Of a DNA stretch of 64,000 nucleotides, positions 23,784-33,434 are shown piece after piece; within the stretch, counting starts at the first letter, position 1, and each line of letters opens with the position of its first letter. The DNA is taken from contig NZ_CP045995.1 in the NCBI RefSeq assembly GCF_016899425.1, positions 62,001 through 126,000 of the forward strand. The letters run 5' to 3'. The notes under the pieces are model-generated. The model had not been told where the DNA came from and searched no databases. It was given only the letters and a program-made list of their open reading frames with translations. This stretch comes from Burkholderia sp. MS389 (GTDB taxonomy: Bacteria; Pseudomonadota; Gammaproteobacteria; Burkholderiales; Burkholderiaceae). The position numbers were made by a program, and so were the translations under genes.

Positions 23784-25310
23784 TCAGCGCAACGCGATCG
23801 TCGTGTTCACGCCGCCGGCCGTCGCGTCGTCGTCGAACCAGCGCGCGGTGACCGTCTTCGTCTGCGTGTAGAACTGCACGACCTGCTTGCCGTACGGGCC
23901 GAGATCGCCGAGCTTCGAGCCGCGCGAACCGGTGAAGCTGAAGTACGGCACCGGCACCGGAATCGGAATGTTGATGCCGACCTGCCCGACGTCGATCTCG
24001 CTCTGGAACTTGCGCGCGGCCGCGCCGCTCTGCGTGAACAGGCCCACGCCGTTGCCCATCGGATTGCGGTTGACGAGCGCGATCGCGTCGTCGAGCGTGT
24101 CGGCTTCCATCACGACCACCACCGGCCCGAAGATTTCTTCCGTGTAGATCGACATGTCGGTCGTCACGCCCGAGAAGATCGTCGGGCCGACGAAGTTGCC
24201 GTGCTCGTAGCCGGGCACCTTCACGTCGCGGCCGTCGAGCAGCAGCGTCGCGCCTTCCTTCACGCCGGCGTCGATCAGCGACAGGATGCGTTCCTTCGCC
24301 GCCTTCGACACGACCGGGCCGACGTCGGTGCCGGCTTCGGCTCCGGCGTTGACCTTCAGCGCCTTCGCCTTTTCGACGAGATCGGGCAGCCAGTCGCGTG
24401 CCTTGCCGACCAGCACGACGACGGAGGTCGCCATGCAGCGTTGGCCGGCCGCGCCGAAGCCCGCGCCGACGAGCGCGTTGATCGACTGCTCGCGGTGCGC
24501 ATCGGGCAGCACGACAGCGTGGTTCTTCGCGCCCATCATCGACTGCACGCGCTTGCCGTGCTGGCTGCCGAGGTTGTACACGTGCGTGCCGACGCGCGTC
24601 GAGCCGACGAACGAGATCGCCTTGATGTCCGGGTGCGTGCACAGGCGGTCGACCACCGTCTTGCCGCCGTGCACGACGTTCAGCACGCCTTGCGGCACGC
24701 CGGCCTCGATCGCGAGTTCGACGAGCTGCATCGTCGACAGCGGGTCCTGCTCGGACGGCTTCAGCACGAACGTGTTGCCGCAGACGATCGCCATCGGGAA
24801 CATCCACAGCGGAATCATCCCGGGGAAGTTGAACGGCGTGATGCCCGCGCACACGCCGATCGGCTGGCGCAGCGTGTAGGTGTCGACGCCGCCCGCGACG
24901 TTCTCCGCGAATTCGCCTTGTTGCAGCGTGCCGATCGAGCACGCGTGCTCGACCACTTCGAGGCCGCGGAAGATGTCGCCCTGCGCGTCGGGCAGCGTCT
25001 TGCCTTGCTCGGCCGTCAGCGTGTGCGCGATCCGTTCGAGATTGCGGCGCACGAGATCCTGGAACTTCAGCATGATGCGCAGCCGCGCGCCGATCGGCGT
25101 CGTCTTCCAGGTCTGGAACGCGTGCTGCGCGGACGCGATCGCGGCATCGACCTCGTCGAGCGTCGCGTACGGCACGCGGCCGATCACTTGCTGCGTCGCG
25201 GGGTTGACGATGTCGCCCCATTCGGCGCTTTGCGAATCGACGAACGCGCCGTCGATCAGCAGCTTGGCGGTGGGCAGGGCGAGGGTGGTCTGGGGAACTG
25301 CGGCGTTCAT
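23784..25310 (-). CDS. mmsA: Methylmalonate-semialdehyde dehydrogenase (CoA-acylating)
   Basis: This 508-residue aldehyde dehydrogenase converts methylmalonate semialdehyde, NAD and CoA to propionyl-CoA and CO2. Family motifs: [33 protein letters not shown], and the catalytic cysteine in [13 protein letters not shown]. The start at 25310 has GGAG about 9 nt upstream; the frame extends further up but without a ribosome site. It lies between the MFS transporter gene (112 bp upstream) and mmsB, which suggests a small valine-catabolic operon. An alternative reading as malonate-semialdehyde dehydrogenase (IolA) is less likely because of the mmsB neighbour. Confidence 0.92.
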   Translation of the reverse strand: MNAAVPQTTLALPTAKLLIDGAFVDSQSAEWGDIVNPATQQVIGRVPYATLDEVDAAIASAQHAFQTWKTTPIGARLRIMLKFQDLVRRNLERIAHTLTAEQGKTLPDAQGDIFRGLEVVEHACSIGTLQQGEFAENVAGGVDTYTLRQPIGVCAGITPFNFPGMIPLWMFPMAIVCGNTFVLKPSEQDPLSTMQLVELAIEAGVPQGVLNVVHGGKTVVDRLCTHPDIKAISFVGSTRVGTHVYNLGSQHGKRVQSMMGAKNHAVVLPDAHREQSINALVGAGFGAAGQRCMATSVVVLVGKARDWLPDLVEKAKALKVNAGAEAGTDVGPVVSKAAKERILSLIDAGVKEGATLLLDGRDVKVPGYEHGNFVGPTIFSGVTTDMSIYTEEIFGPVVVVMEADTLDDAIALVNRNPMGNGVGLFTQSGAAARKFQSEIDVGQVGINIPIPVPVPYFSFTGSRGSKLGDLGPYGKQVVQFYTQTKTVTARWFDDDATAGGVNTTIALR

Positions 25311-25422
25311 GGAACTCTCCGGGAAACGGTGGTGCGAAGCAAAAGGGTGGCCTGCGTCCGCCGCGCGTGCGGCCACGGCGGACGGCAGGTCGAACTGAAA
25401 TCGATGGAATGCGGGTGCGGCG

Positions 25423-26742
25423 CTACGCGCGCGCCGGCCGCATCAACGCGGTACACACGAGCGCGAACACGCCGAAGCCGACGAGGTACGCGATCACGTA
25501 GTGCGGCTGGCCGCCGCCGGCCTTGAGCAGCGACGTCGCGATCATCGGTGCGAAGCCGCCGCCGATCACGCCGGCCAGCTGCACCGACAGCGAGATGCCG
25601 CTGTAGCGGATTTCCGCCGGGAATTGCTGCGCGAACAGCAGCGATTCCGGCGCATAGAGGATCGGGAACACGACGCCGAGGCCGAGCACGATCGCCCACC
25701 ATGCATACGACGTCTGCTGCGTGCCGAGCATCATGAAGAACGGCGCGGCGAACGCGCACATCAGCACGAGGCCGATCGCGAACATCCGGCGCTGGCCGAT
25801 GCGGTCGCTCAGATGCCCGCACAGCGGCATCGTGACGAGCGACAGCGCCGCGCCGGCCGTGATTGCGTGCAGCATCTCGGCCTTCGGCAGATGCAGCTGC
25901 TGCGTCGCGTAAGCGAGCGCGAACGTGACGACCATGTAGAACCAGGTGTTCTCGGCGGCGCGTGCGCCGACGATCGTCAGCACTTCGCGCGGATGGCGGC
26001 GCAGCGCGGCCGTCACCGGCGATTTCTCGGCCTTGCCCTGCTTGCGGACCTTCTCGAAGTCGGGCGATTCCGGCACCTTCGCGCGGATGAACCAGCCGAG
26101 GCCGACGAGCGCGATGCTCGCGAGGAACGGCACGCGCCAGCCCCACGACAGCATGTCGGCTTCCGGCAGCGCGGCCACCGCGGCCATCGCGACCGACGAC
26201 AGGATCAGGCCGAGCCCGACACCCGTCTGCGGCAGGCTGCCGAACAGCCCCTTGCGGCCTTTCGGCGCGTGCTCGACGGCCATCAGCACCGCGCCGCCCC
26301 ATTCGCCGCCCACCGCCATCCCCTGCAGGAAGCGCATCGCGATCAACAGCGCGGCCGCCCAGTAGCCGATGCTGTCGTACGACGGGATCAGCCCGATGAT
26401 CATGCTCGGCACGCCCATCAGCAGCAGCGTGATCATCAGCATCGACTTGCGGCCGATGCGATCGCCGAAGTGGCCGAACACGATGCCGCCCATCGGCCGC
26501 CCGATGAAGCCGACCGCGAACGTGCCGAACGCGGCGAGCGTGCCGACGACCGGGTCCAGCGACGGGAAGAAGATGCGGTTGAACACGAGCGCGGCGGCCG
26601 TGCCGTACAGGAAGAAGTCGTACCACTCGATCGTGGTGCCGGCCATGCTGGCCCAGCCGGCCAGCAGGTAATGCTTCGCGGTGCGCTCGGGCGCCGGCGT
26701 CGCGATGGTCGCATGCTCATCGAGGGTGGATCGGGTCTGCAT
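25423..26742 (-). CDS. MFS transporter, metabolite:H+ symporter (MHS) family
   Basis: This 439-residue inner-membrane protein has 12 hydrophobic segments. The MHS-type hallmarks are [24 protein letters not shown] sequence in helix 1, [22 protein letters not shown] (motif A) and [30 protein letters not shown] in helix 4, as in ShiA, ProP and KgtP. It probably imports a carboxylate or amino acid by proton symport. Being first in the mmsAB unit, a branched-chain-derived acid such as 3-hydroxyisobutyrate is a reasonable substrate guess. It is divergent from the LysR gene at 26898. Confidence 0.88.
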   Translation of the reverse strand: MQTRSTLDEHATIATPAPERTAKHYLLAGWASMAGTTIEWYDFFLYGTAAALVFNRIFFPSLDPVVGTLAAFGTFAVGFIGRPMGGIVFGHFGDRIGRKSMLMITLLLMGVPSMIIGLIPSYDSIGYWAAALLIAMRFLQGMAVGGEWGGAVLMAVEHAPKGRKGLFGSLPQTGVGLGLILSSVAMAAVAALPEADMLSWGWRVPFLASIALVGLGWFIRAKVPESPDFEKVRKQGKAEKSPVTAALRRHPREVLTIVGARAAENTWFYMVVTFALAYATQQLHLPKAEMLHAITAGAALSLVTMPLCGHLSDRIGQRRMFAIGLVLMCAFAAPFFMMLGTQQTSYAWWAIVLGLGVVFPILYAPESLLFAQQFPAEIRYSGISLSVQLAGVIGGGFAPMIATSLLKAGGGQPHYVIAYLVGFGVFALVCTALMRPARA

Positions 26743-26844
26743 GGTGTCTCCGGTTTTATTGCCCGCGGCTCATGGTCCGCAGGTCACGGTCGAGTATAGT
26801 TATGCGCAGATTCACGATGTACCGATAAAGAAACCGGTTGGATG

Positions 26845-26856
26845 TGCATTTATGCA
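26845..26856. promoter_or_regulatory. Palindrome TGCATTTATGCA in the MFS-mmsAB / LysR divergent region
   Basis: The dyad TGCAT-TT-ATGCA lies 42 bp upstream of the LysR start in the 155-bp gap between the divergent genes. It is AT-rich against a GC-rich background and is a candidate operator for the LysR protein acting on both directions. Inferred from position and symmetry only. Confidence 0.45.
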
Positions 26857-26897
26857 TATCGACGGCCGGCCCGGAGACCCCTCCTTTTTCCTCGCCG

Positions 26898-27857
26898 ATG
26901 CGACATGCCACCGAGCCGGTTTCCGGCAACCTGAACTGGGACGACCTGCGCTTTTTCCTCGAAGTCGCGCGCACGCAGCGCGCGAGCGGCGCGGCGAAGC
27001 GGCTCGGCGTCGACTACACGACCGTCGCGCGGCGCATCCGCGCGCTCGAAGCCGCGATGGGCACGCTGCTGTTCGACAAGTCGCGCTCCGGCGGCTTCAC
27101 GCTGACGGCCGAAGGGCAGCGGCTCGTCGCGTATGCGGATGCGATGGAGACGACCGTGCAATCCGCGTGCGACCAGGTCGCGAACACGGGGGAGGCGCTG
27201 TCGGGTCACGTGCGGATCGGGTCGACCGAAGGGTTCGGCTGTTTTTTCCTCGCGCCGCAGCTCGCGCAGTTTCGCGCCGCGCATCCGCACGTGACGGTTG
27301 ACCTGCTGCCGGTGCCGCATTTCGTCAACCTGCCGAAGCGCGAGGCCGATCTCGCGATCACGCTCGAGCGGCCCGAGCGCGGGCCCTACGTGGTCACGAA
27401 GCTGTGCGACTACCAGTTGCGGCTCTATGCGACGCGCGACTATCTGGGGAATCACGCGCCGATTACCTGCACGGACGATCTCGCGCAGCACGCATTCATC
27501 AGCTACGTCGACGATCTCGCGTTCAGCAACGAACTGCTGTACCTGGACCGCGCGGTGCCTGGTGCTACGGCCGGGTTGCGCACGACGAGCGTGATCGCGC
27601 AGGTCTTCGCGGCGCTACAGGGCGGCGGCCTCGCGATCCTGCCGTGCTTCATCGCGGCCACGCAGCCGGCGCTGGTGCCCGTGCTGCCGAACGACGTGGT
27701 CGTCACGCGGTGCTTCTGGCTGACGTGCCGCGAGGATCTGCGCAAGCTGCGGCGCGTGACCGCGCTGTGGGATTACCTGCGCGCGGCGGCGGACGCGAAC
27801 TGCGCGCTGCTGTCGGGGGAGTCGGGCACGCTGAGGTTCGTCGGCGAGCCGGCGTAG
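26898..27857 (+). CDS. LysR family regulator, likely of the mmsAB unit
   Basis: This is a 319-residue regulator. The start at 26898 (MRHATEPVSGNLNWDDLRFFLEVART) is chosen because LNWDDLRFFL is the usual beginning in this subgroup. The helix-turn-helix is RASGAAKRLGVDYTTVARRIRALEAAMG (residues 28-56), and the effector domain contains FGCFFLAPQLAQFRAAHP and DLAITLERPERG. It is divergent from the MFS-mmsA-mmsB unit, its most likely target. Known MmsR of Pseudomonas is an AraC protein, so this would be a different control solution. Confidence 0.82.
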   Translation: MRHATEPVSGNLNWDDLRFFLEVARTQRASGAAKRLGVDYTTVARRIRALEAAMGTLLFDKSRSGGFTLTAEGQRLVAYADAMETTVQSACDQVANTGEALSGHVRIGSTEGFGCFFLAPQLAQFRAAHPHVTVDLLPVPHFVNLPKREADLAITLERPERGPYVVTKLCDYQLRLYATRDYLGNHAPITCTDDLAQHAFISYVDDLAFSNELLYLDRAVPGATAGLRTTSVIAQVFAALQGGGLAILPCFIAATQPALVPVLPNDVVVTRCFWLTCREDLRKLRRVTALWDYLRAAADANCALLSGESGTLRFVGEPA

Positions 27858-27950
27858 CGGTCGACGGGCGGGGCGCGACGGCGATGCGATGATCGATCTG
27901 GATGACAACACGGCCGGCGGCGATTCGACCGGCTAGCGGGGAGAGGGCAA

Positions 27951-28742
27951 ATGGCTTCGACGCATGCGGGCAAGGTGTTCGTGGTATGCGTGGTGGTATT
28001 CGGCGTGACCGCCTACTGGCTCGCGTCGCGCATGGTGCGCCGACAGACGGGCGGCAAGCGCGGCTCCGGCGGCGCGGTCGCGTTCTGGTGGCTCGTGTGT
28101 TTTTGCCTCGTGTCGCTGTTGTTCCCGTTCGCGTACTGGATCGGCGACGAGCTTTACGCACTGGCGGTATCGCCGAAATACGAAGCGACCGTCGTGTCCT
28201 ACCAGTCCGAGTGGGATACCTGCGAGCGCCGCGACAGTTCGGGGCGAACCTCGTCGTACCGGTGCATCAAGTACACGTCGATCCTGGAAGCCGTGATGCC
28301 GGATGGCGAACGTATCACGCTACCCGGCAACATTCGCTCGGGCGCCGTGCCCGAAATCGGCGAGAAGATCGATGTCGTGTTGCCGCAAGGGGCGCATCAG
28401 TGGCACGAACGCAGCGTGCGGAGTATCGGGTTGCTGGCCGGCGGCACGGTGATGGTCGCGATCGTCGGGTATTTCGTGTACCTGATCGCGGCGTACGGGG
28501 CCGGGAAGAAGATCGACGGCGCGGCGCGCTTCGGCGTGGCGGCGGTGCTGAACGGACTCGTGCCGCTTGGGGCGCTGTTGATGGAACTTGCCTTCCTGAG
28601 CGTGCCGTACCGTTACTGGGCGCACGGGAATCCGCAGCAATGGCCGGTGTGGGTGCTCGCGCTATGCCTGCTGTTCGCGCTGGCGCTGCTGCCGTTGCTG
28701 CTCATCTACGCGCGAACCGCATGGCGGGCGGTGGTGAAGTAG
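27951..28742 (+). CDS. Multi-pass membrane protein with DUF3592-like extracytoplasmic domain
   Basis: This is a 263-residue protein with about five hydrophobic helices: residues 6-24, 43-66, 161-180, 193-214 and 230-252. Between the second and third lies a beta-rich loop (YEATVVSYQSEWDTCERR, then YRCIKYTSILEAVMPDGERITLP and VPEIGEKIDVVLPQGAHQW), which matches DUF3592 proteins. The two cysteines (CERR and YRC) could form a disulfide in the periplasm. The function is unknown. It follows the LysR gene by 93 bp on the same strand. Confidence 0.7.
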   Translation: MASTHAGKVFVVCVVVFGVTAYWLASRMVRRQTGGKRGSGGAVAFWWLVCFCLVSLLFPFAYWIGDELYALAVSPKYEATVVSYQSEWDTCERRDSSGRTSSYRCIKYTSILEAVMPDGERITLPGNIRSGAVPEIGEKIDVVLPQGAHQWHERSVRSIGLLAGGTVMVAIVGYFVYLIAAYGAGKKIDGAARFGVAAVLNGLVPLGALLMELAFLSVPYRYWAHGNPQQWPVWVLALCLLFALALLPLLLIYARTAWRAVVK

Positions 28743-28799
28743 CGGAGGTGCGCCGCCTCGCGATCGCGGCGCGGGGGCGGGCCGCGCCGCCCGGCACAC

Positions 28800-29522
28800 T
28801 CAGCCCGGGCAACCCAGCCGATCCGCGAGTTCGTTCAGATCCCTCACGTCGAAATCCCACGCATCGTCGGCTTGCAGGTCGGTCGTCTGGCCGGGCCCGT
28901 GCTCGGTCGGCCGCAGCACGAACGCGGTCGACAGCCCGAGCCGGCGCGCGGCCGCCAGATCGCCGTTATGCGCGGCCACCAGGCACAGCTCGGCCGGCGC
29001 GAGGCCGAGAATCTCGACCGCTTCGGTATAGACGGCCGGCGACGGCTTGTACGCGCGGGCCACCTCGGCGCCGAGAATCGCGTCCCACGGCAGCCCGCCG
29101 TGCTTCGCGACGTCGACCATCAGCCGGATGTTGCCGTTCGACAGCGGCGCGATGATGTAACGGCGCTTCAGCCGGTGCAGCCCGGCGACGGCGTCGGGCC
29201 ACGGATCGAGCCGGTGCCACGCGAGATTGAGTGCGTCGATGTCGGCATCGGGCACGTCGACGATCCCGAAACGATCGAGCGTACGGACGAGGTTCTCGCG
29301 ATGCAGCACGTCGAGCCGCACGTAACGGCGGCGTCCGCTGCGGATTTCTTCCATCGACGGCGAATATTCGTCGCGCCACGCATCGGCGAACGCGAACGGG
29401 TCGGGCATCGGCGCGTGGCGGTCCAGGAATGCGGCGGCGCCGCGTGCGACACCGCTTCTCCAGTCGACGATCGTTCCGAAGACATCGAAAACGAGCGCCT
29501 TGATTTCGGCAGGGTTCGTCAT
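28800..29522 (-). CDS. Haloacid dehalogenase type II (HAD superfamily)
   Basis: This is a 240-residue enzyme. The HAD nucleophile motif is FDVFGTIVDWRSGV (Asp near residue 12), motif II is IAPLSNGNIRLM, and the K/acid motifs are ARAYKPSPAVYTEAV and LVAAHNGDLAAARR. The DVFGT-x-VDWR pattern is typical of (S)-2-haloacid dehalogenases, which hydrolyse 2-haloacids to hydroxy acids, though many members act on other phosphates or halides. The start at 29522 gives the normal length. The gene stands alone, convergent with the membrane protein at 27951. Confidence 0.85.
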   Translation of the reverse strand: MTNPAEIKALVFDVFGTIVDWRSGVARGAAAFLDRHAPMPDPFAFADAWRDEYSPSMEEIRSGRRRYVRLDVLHRENLVRTLDRFGIVDVPDADIDALNLAWHRLDPWPDAVAGLHRLKRRYIIAPLSNGNIRLMVDVAKHGGLPWDAILGAEVARAYKPSPAVYTEAVEILGLAPAELCLVAAHNGDLAAARRLGLSTAFVLRPTEHGPGQTTDLQADDAWDFDVRDLNELADRLGCPG

Positions 29523-30015
29523 GGTGATCCAGTGAAGGTCGTTCGATGAGGGGCCACATCGCCGTGCCGCCGGATGGCGCGGCGCCGGTTCGATCGACAT
29601 TGAATCACGGATACGGAAACGCGGCGGGGGAGGCCGCGATGCGGGCCCCCGCCGGAGCCGGAAGCAGGACAAGCGCGCGGTGCCGGCCTGACAGCGCCTG
29701 CCGTCGCGCGCGCCCGGCCGGTCAGCAGATCCGGAAGGATTGACGGGCGGCGCGCCCGCGCCAGCCTGCGCCGCAGCAACCTTGGCATCGAATCCGCCGC
29801 CGCCTGCAAGCCGCGCGAGAACCGAGCGTAAACCCCCGATGCAAGCAGGCACGCCGATCGTCACGGATTGGTGTTAAATACATTTCGGCGCGCCCTCGCT
29901 CGGCGCGCAAACGGGGCGCACCGGGGATCGGCGTAAACCCGGAGCGGAACAGGGCACGAAATATCGATAACGAACCGGGCGCACCAGACCCGGTCGGACA
30001 GACGGCAGGATTCAC
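29523..30015. other. Long divergent intergenic region before the GGDEF-EAL gene
   Basis: About 490 bp carry no supported gene. The half next to the dehalogenase is very GC-rich. Around 29868-29885 (GTGTTAAATACATTTCGG) and 29958-29975 (CGAAATATCGATAACG) there are two AT-rich stretches that are likely promoter or operator elements for the c-di-GMP gene. An extended frame running upstream of the dehalogenase was rejected because it lacks a start signal and family similarity. Confidence 0.4.
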
Positions 30016-32265
30016 TTGAATACCGAACCGCAAAGTTCTCGCTACAGCCTCGGGCTCGCCGCGGAAGTGCTCGCATCCGAGCAGAGCGTGCTGAGGCTGA
30101 TCACACGCAACACGCCGCTGCCGGAACTGTTGGTCGAAGTTTGCCGGCGTGCCGAGGCTTTGCTCGGCGACGGCGCGTCGTGCACGATCCTGCTGCTCGA
30201 TACGGACGGCGTGCACGTGCGCGTCGGCGCGGCGCCGTCGCTGCCCGCGCAGTACAGCGCGGCGATCGACGGCGCGACGATCGGCCCCGCGGCCGGCTCG
30301 TGCGGCACCGCGATGTACGAGCGCCGGATGGTCACCGTCGAGGACATCGAAACCGATCCGCTGTGGGCCGACTATCGCGCCATCGCGTTGCCGCTCGGCT
30401 TGCGCGCGTGCTGGTCGGTGCCGTTCCTCGACGACGCGGGCGCCGTGCTCGGCGCGTTCGCCGTCTATCATCACCGGCCGTGCCGCCCGAGCGACGAGGA
30501 AACGGGGCTGTTGCGCGATATCGGCAACAGCGTCGGCCTCGCGGTGCACCAGGACCGGATCGCACGGCAGCTCGCGCGCAGCGAGGAACATCACCGGCTC
30601 GTCGTCAACAGCCTGAGCGAGGGCATCCTCGTCGTGTCGCGCGAGGGCGTCGTGATCGCGAGCAATCCGAGCGCGAACCGGATGATCCGCGCGAAGGGCG
30701 AACTCGTCGGCCGTCGGCTGTCCACGGTGATCCTGCGCAAGCTGTACGAGGACGGCACGCCGATCGACCCGCACGACTGGCCGAGCCGGCGCGCGCTCGA
30801 GACGGCCACGCCGATGCTCGACTACACGGTCGGCTTCGGTCTCGCGGACGGCGACATCATCTGGGTGCGCGGCAACGCGGTGCCGATCGTGCGGCCGGGC
30901 GAGACGCAGGCCGACTCGGTGCTCGTGTCGTTCAACGACATCGGCCCCGTGCGCGAAGCACAGCAGCAGTTGCGCTACATGGCGACCCGCGACGCGCTGA
31001 CGGGCCTCTACAATCGCCGCTGGCTCGGCGACCGCATGCGCGAGCTGTTCGGCGTGCGCGATGCGGCGGCCGGGTCTGCGCGCGTCGCGATCCTGTTCAT
31101 CGATCTGGTCGGCTTCAAGAAGGTCAACGACACGGCCGGCCACGACGCGGGCGACGCGCTGCTGCGCAGCGTTGCCGCGCGGCTCGCGGCGTGCGGCGGC
31201 GGCCAGTACGCGCTGACGCGCGTCGGCGGCGACGAGTTCGTGATCCTCGTCGACGACTGCGACGATCCCGAGCGTCTCGCGGGGCTCGCGCGCGAGGTCA
31301 TCGACGCGATCGCGAAGCCGTTCGCGATCGCGAACAACGAATACTGGCTCGGCGTATCGATCGGCATCAGCGTCGCGCCGCGCGACGGCGACGACGCCGT
31401 GACGCTGATGCGCAACGCCGATTCGGCGATGTACGACGCGAAGCAGCACGGCCGCAACCATTTCACGTTCTTCACCGCGCAGCTCAACCTGCGGCTGCAG
31501 CGCCGCTTCGCGATCGAACAGTCGCTGCGGCGCGCGCTGGCGTCGGACATGCTGCGGCTCGCGTATCAGCCCGTGGTCGACGCGCGCACCGGCCGCACGG
31601 TCGGCGCCGAAGCGCTGCTGCGCTGGACGAGCCCCGAGCTCGGACCGATGTCGCCGGCGGAATTCATTCCGGTCGCGGAAGACACGGGGCTGATCGTCGC
31701 GATCGGCCAATGGGTGCTCGAAACCGCGTGCCGGCAGGCGGCCGAGTGGCGCCGCACGATCGCGCCGGACCTGATGCTGGCCGTCAACCTGTCGCCGCGG
31801 CAGTTTCACGAAGGGCTCGTCGAATCGGTCGCCCGCTGTCTCGCGCAAACGCGGCTCGACCCGTCCGCGCTCGAACTCGAGATCACCGAAGGCGTGCTGA
31901 TGAACGACACGGACACCGTGCTGCCGATGCTCGAAGCGCTCACGGACATGAACGTGCGGATCTCGGTCGACGATTTCGGCACCGGCTATTCGTCGCTCGC
32001 GTACCTGAAGCGCTTTCCGCTGCACAACCTGAAGGTCGACCGTTCGTTCGTGTCGGGCGTGCCCGATCATCACGACTCGGTCGCGATCACGCAGGCGGTC
32101 GTCGCGATGGCGCATTCGCTCGGCATGAAGGTCACGGCCGAAGGCGTCGAGACGCAGGCGCAGTCGTGGTTCCTGCAGCAGATCGGCTGCGACATGCAGC
32201 AGGGCTATCTGTTCAGCCGCCCGCTGGATGCGCACGACTACGCGCGCCGGCTCGGCGCCGCGTGA
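30016..32265 (+). CDS. GAF-PAS-GGDEF-EAL cyclic di-GMP signalling protein
   Basis: The 749-residue cytoplasmic protein starts at a TTG. A GAF domain covers about residues 20-180 (GPAAGSCGTAMYERR, WSVPFLDDAGAVLGAFAVYHH), a PAS domain about 190-315, GGDEF about 325-490 and EAL about 500-745. The diguanylate cyclase motif VGGDEFV (404-408) is intact, but the inhibitory RxxD site five residues upstream is absent (GGGQYALTR). All EAL residues look present: GAEALLRW, NLSPRQF, ELEITEG, VDDFGTGYSSL, LKVDRSFV and TAEGVET. It could make or degrade c-di-GMP, with the GAF domain sensing a small ligand. It is convergent with wspR, linking both to biofilm/motility decisions. Confidence 0.92.
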   Translation: MNTEPQSSRYSLGLAAEVLASEQSVLRLITRNTPLPELLVEVCRRAEALLGDGASCTILLLDTDGVHVRVGAAPSLPAQYSAAIDGATIGPAAGSCGTAMYERRMVTVEDIETDPLWADYRAIALPLGLRACWSVPFLDDAGAVLGAFAVYHHRPCRPSDEETGLLRDIGNSVGLAVHQDRIARQLARSEEHHRLVVNSLSEGILVVSREGVVIASNPSANRMIRAKGELVGRRLSTVILRKLYEDGTPIDPHDWPSRRALETATPMLDYTVGFGLADGDIIWVRGNAVPIVRPGETQADSVLVSFNDIGPVREAQQQLRYMATRDALTGLYNRRWLGDRMRELFGVRDAAAGSARVAILFIDLVGFKKVNDTAGHDAGDALLRSVAARLAACGGGQYALTRVGGDEFVILVDDCDDPERLAGLAREVIDAIAKPFAIANNEYWLGVSIGISVAPRDGDDAVTLMRNADSAMYDAKQHGRNHFTFFTAQLNLRLQRRFAIEQSLRRALASDMLRLAYQPVVDARTGRTVGAEALLRWTSPELGPMSPAEFIPVAEDTGLIVAIGQWVLETACRQAAEWRRTIAPDLMLAVNLSPRQFHEGLVESVARCLAQTRLDPSALELEITEGVLMNDTDTVLPMLEALTDMNVRISVDDFGTGYSSLAYLKRFPLHNLKVDRSFVSGVPDHHDSVAITQAVVAMAHSLGMKVTAEGVETQAQSWFLQQIGCDMQQGYLFSRPLDAHDYARRLGAA

Positions 32266-32305
32266 GCGCGGCGCGCTCGCCGGACCTGGCGCGTGAGTGC
32301 GCTAG

Positions 32306-33367
32306 CTAGCGCTCGCCGAACCCGCCGGCGCCCGGCGGCGTCGGCGACGGATCGATCTCGACCCGGTTCTTGCCTTCGTGCTTCGCGCGATAGAGCGCGC
32401 GGTCGGCCGCCTCGATCAGCACGGTCGTCGGCAGGCCGGGTGCGGGCACGATGCTCGCGCCGCCGATGCTGATCGTCACGATCTGGTTGCCCGTCGACGC
32501 ATGCGCGTGCCGCACGCGCAACGCCTCGACCGCGAGCCGGATCTTCTCGCCGAGCAGCCGCGCGGCGCCCGGCGACGTGGCCGGCATCACGACCGCGAAT
32601 TCCTCGCCGCCGAAGCGCGCGGCGAGATCGCCCGACTGCCCGAGGCAGCGCTCGATCGTCGACGCGATCTGCTTGAGCACGCTGTCGCCGGACACGTGCC
32701 CGTACGTGTCGTTGTACAGCTTGAAGTTGTCGACGTCGATCATCAGCAGCGACAGCTCGCTGCGCTCGCGCGTGCCGCGCCGCCACTCGGCGGCCAGGTA
32801 TTCGTCGAGATAGCGCCGGTTCGACAAGCCGGTCAGGCCGTCGGAGTGCGTGAGGCGCCGCAGCTCGAGATTGGCCTCGAGCAGTTGCTGTTGCGACTGC
32901 CGCAGCGCGCGATAGGCTTCGTCGCGCTGCAGCAGGTTCATATATGAGCGCGAGTGGTAGCGGATGCGCGCGACGAGCTCGATGCGATCGGGCAGCTTGA
33001 CCAGATAGTCGTTCGCGCCGCACGCGAACGCGGCGCTCTTGATCACCGGTTCTTCCTGCGTCGACAACACGATGATCGGCACGTCGCGCGTCGCCGGATT
33101 CGCGCGGTACGCGCGCACGAGGCTCAGCCCGTCGGTGCCGGGCATCACGAGATCCTGCAGGATCACGGTCGGGCGCGTCTCGATCGCGGCGGCCATCGCG
33201 TCGTCCGAGCGCGGGCAGTAGTGGAAGTCGATGCCGTCCTCGTCGACGAGCGCGCGGCGCACGGCTTCCGCGACGATCGTCTGGTCGTCGACCAGCAGCA
33301 CCATCGCCGGCGCGTCGGCGGGCGACCCGGTCGGGCCGCCCGGCGGGCGAGTCAGGTCAATCGTCAT
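32306..33367 (-). CDS. wspR: Response regulator diguanylate cyclase, WspR-like
   Basis: This 353-residue protein has a receiver domain (about 22-140, acceptor Asp72 in LQDLVMPGTDG, K124 in YLVKLP), a coiled-coil linker (142-175, QSQQQLLEANLELRRL) and a GGDEF domain with the intact motif RFGGEEF (253-257). It makes c-di-GMP when phosphorylated by the Wsp pathway. In Pseudomonas WspR the product-inhibition site reads RSSD just before LAAR; here it is QSGD (244-247), so the arginine is missing. An upstream ATG at 33397 is possible. It lies 67 bp downstream of wspF. Confidence 0.9.
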   Translation of the reverse strand: MTIDLTRPPGGPTGSPADAPAMVLLVDDQTIVAEAVRRALVDEDGIDFHYCPRSDDAMAAAIETRPTVILQDLVMPGTDGLSLVRAYRANPATRDVPIIVLSTQEEPVIKSAAFACGANDYLVKLPDRIELVARIRYHSRSYMNLLQRDEAYRALRQSQQQLLEANLELRRLTHSDGLTGLSNRRYLDEYLAAEWRRGTRERSELSLLMIDVDNFKLYNDTYGHVSGDSVLKQIASTIERCLGQSGDLAARFGGEEFAVVMPATSPGAARLLGEKIRLAVEALRVRHAHASTGNQIVTISIGGASIVPAPGLPTTVLIEAADRALYRAKHEGKNRVEIDPSPTPPGAGGFGER

Positions 33368-33434
33368 GGTCGATGCGGGTTGTTGCGGTTGTTGCAAGGG
33401 CAGGCATGGGCGTTGCGCGCGGTCATCGTCGGGC

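Noticed and set aside
28800..29864. A longer version of the haloacid dehalogenase with ~114 extra N-terminal residues
   Set aside because: The extension is Arg/Pro/Gly-rich with no similarity to the family, which begins just before the DVFGT motif.
29722..32235. An 837-codon minus-strand frame opposite the GGDEF-EAL gene
   Set aside because: Same reason: low-complexity translation rich in Arg, Val, Asp and His with no family signature, opposite a well-supported gene.
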